Assembly: GCF_029109325.1 (NCBI RefSeq)
Contig: NZ_JAQKQJ010000010.1
Location: 496,001 to 560,000 of the forward strand
From: Nodosilinea sp. PGN35
GTDB lineage: Bacteria > Cyanobacteriota > Cyanobacteriia > Phormidesmidales > Phormidesmidaceae
Reading direction: 5' to 3'
Length of the DNA stretch: 64,000 bases
Below the pieces are notes generated by a model, which was given only the letters and a program-made list of their open reading frames with translations, did no database searches and was not told the DNA's origin. Numbering within the stretch: the first letter of the stretch is position 1; the number at the start of each line of letters is the position of its first letter. A program made the translations under genes and the position numbers. Shown piece after piece: positions 63,215-64,000 of this stretch.

Positions 63215-64000
63215 TCATTTTCCCAGCGCCCGCAGGCCCAGGCGACGCTGGGCCACCAGGGGCCACCGCAGCTCGCAGCAGGTGCCCGCACCGCTAAACT
63301 CGCGCTTAAACTGCCCGTGCAGCCGCTGGGCCAGCTGTTTGGCCTGGCGGGTGCCCCAGCCCGTGCCCGCTGGAGAAGCGTCTAGGGAGTACGGCCCCTG
63401 GCCGTTGTCGATCACCTGAATCAGGTTTTCGGTGGCGGTGGCCTGGCAGACCACCGTCAGGCGGGTGACGTTCACCCCGTGTTTGCCCACGTTGAGCAGA
63501 GCCTCTTCTAAAAACTGGCAGAGCCCCTGGCGGTCATCTGCCGACAGGCCCAGGGTGCCCAGGGGTTCAAAGGTGACGACCTTGAGCTTGAGCGATCGCA
63601 GCCCCGGAAAATCTTGCTCGCCCCGCTCCAGGGTAGCGGTATAGGTCTCCCACAGTTTTTCGTGCAGGGGAATGGCCTCGCTCTCTGGCGGCGCGGCGGC
63701 GGGCAGGCTCTCGCGAATATCGCGCAGCTCCTGGTTGAGGCGCTCTAGGCGGGGGCGGGCCTCGGCGTCAGCGTCAGTCTCTCGCAGCAGCAGGGCTAGG
63801 GTTTGCAGCGGGCCATTGTGAATGGCGCTGTAGGTTTGGTCGATGATTTGCTGGCGCTCGGCAATGCGCGATCGCAGGGTTTGGTCGTACAGATAAAACC
63901 CCGGCAGCACCAGCCCGTTGACGCTAAACACCACCAGCGTCGGCACCAGCGGCAGCCACCAGCCCCCCAGCCACAGCAGGCCAAAGCTCACCCCCACCAG
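63215..64000 (-). CDS. Membrane sensor histidine kinase, C-terminal part (runs off window)
   Basis: The visible 262 residues begin in hydrophobic segments (VGVSFGLLWLGGWWLPLVPTLVV) and continue beyond base 64000. A HisKA_3-like dimerisation helix follows with the probable phospho-His in YSAIHNGPLQTLALLLRE, then an HATPase domain with N box EALLNVGKHG, DNGQG and GTGWGTRQAKQLAQRLHG. The hydrophobic start is typical of CHASE2-domain kinases, but that domain would lie outside the window. It is upstream of and co-oriented with the DUF928 gene. Confidence 0.85.
   Translation of the reverse strand: MVGVSFGLLWLGGWWLPLVPTLVVFSVNGLVLPGFYLYDQTLRSRIAERQQIIDQTYSAIHNGPLQTLALLLRETDADAEARPRLERLNQELRDIRESLPAAAPPESEAIPLHEKLWETYTATLERGEQDFPGLRSLKLKVVTFEPLGTLGLSADDRQGLCQFLEEALLNVGKHGVNVTRLTVVCQATATENLIQVIDNGQGPYSLDASPAGTGWGTRQAKQLAQRLHGQFKREFSGAGTCCELRWPLVAQRRLGLRALGK

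Overview
The window is cyanobacterial. It carries an allophycocyanin-B alpha-type subunit (apcD), a DnaK3/DnaJ3 pair, glutamate-1-semialdehyde aminotransferase, a GUN4 domain, a SirB-type chelatase and several families seen mainly in cyanobacteria (long UPF0182, DUF928, CHAT-TPR, cyanobacterial TpsA). The HIP1 octamer GCGATCGC recurs throughout. The DNA is GC-rich (roughly 60% or more by eye), and housekeeping genes are scattered rather than grouped in long operons. A filamentous Leptolyngbya/Nodosilinea-like lineage is my guess, not a demonstrated assignment.

Left part (1-13.9 kb): the 5' part of valS (minus strand), a UPF0175/DUF3368 toxin-antitoxin pair, a Uma2 nuclease-like gene, dnaK3-dnaJ3 with a very long Tyr/Gly/Gln-rich DnaK tail, apcD with a clear terminator, and a second Uma2 gene. 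An AT-richer island follows (about 8.5-10.5 kb) with a REP-associated tyrosine transposase, its REP hairpins, and a TIR-GUN4 fusion. The fusion lies directly downstream of hemL. Then come an FtsE-like ATPase and a K+ channel.

Middle (14-45 kb): a SirB-like chelatase with a His-rich tail, a PolB-type exonuclease, a heptad-repeat membrane protein, a UPF0182 membrane protein, GT2, SGNH and radical-SAM enzymes, a coiled-coil/TPR membrane protein, a pentapeptide protein behind a possible attenuator, an orphan SagB dehydrogenase, and a translationally coupled PAS-kinase / receiver / REC-PAS-GGDEF-EAL operon. After these are gcvT/gcvH, an ethylene-receptor-like GGDEF protein, and two single-pass membrane proteins with the same repeat architecture.

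Right part (45-64 kb): an OmpR-type regulator, a malectin-like protein with a TTG start behind a perfect Shine-Dalgarno, TrmJ, a penicillin-binding serine hydrolase-like protein, an SH3b lipoprotein, a methyltransferase, and a nucleotidyltransferase fused to an apparently inactive phosphomannomutase domain and coupled to an SSB. The window ends in a surface/secretion neighbourhood: CHAT-TPR protease-like protein, RTX protein, TpsA exoprotein, DUF928 protein and a membrane histidine kinase.

The most notable items are the TIR-GUN4 fusion next to hemL, the ethylene-type sensor fused to GGDEF, and a family of about 110-bp palindromic intergenic elements. One of those elements sits between 12-bp direct repeats exactly at the UPF0182 stop codon. 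Also notable are the pseudo-phosphomannomutase, the prion-like DnaK3 tail, and a base-composition mosaic inside the TpsA gene.
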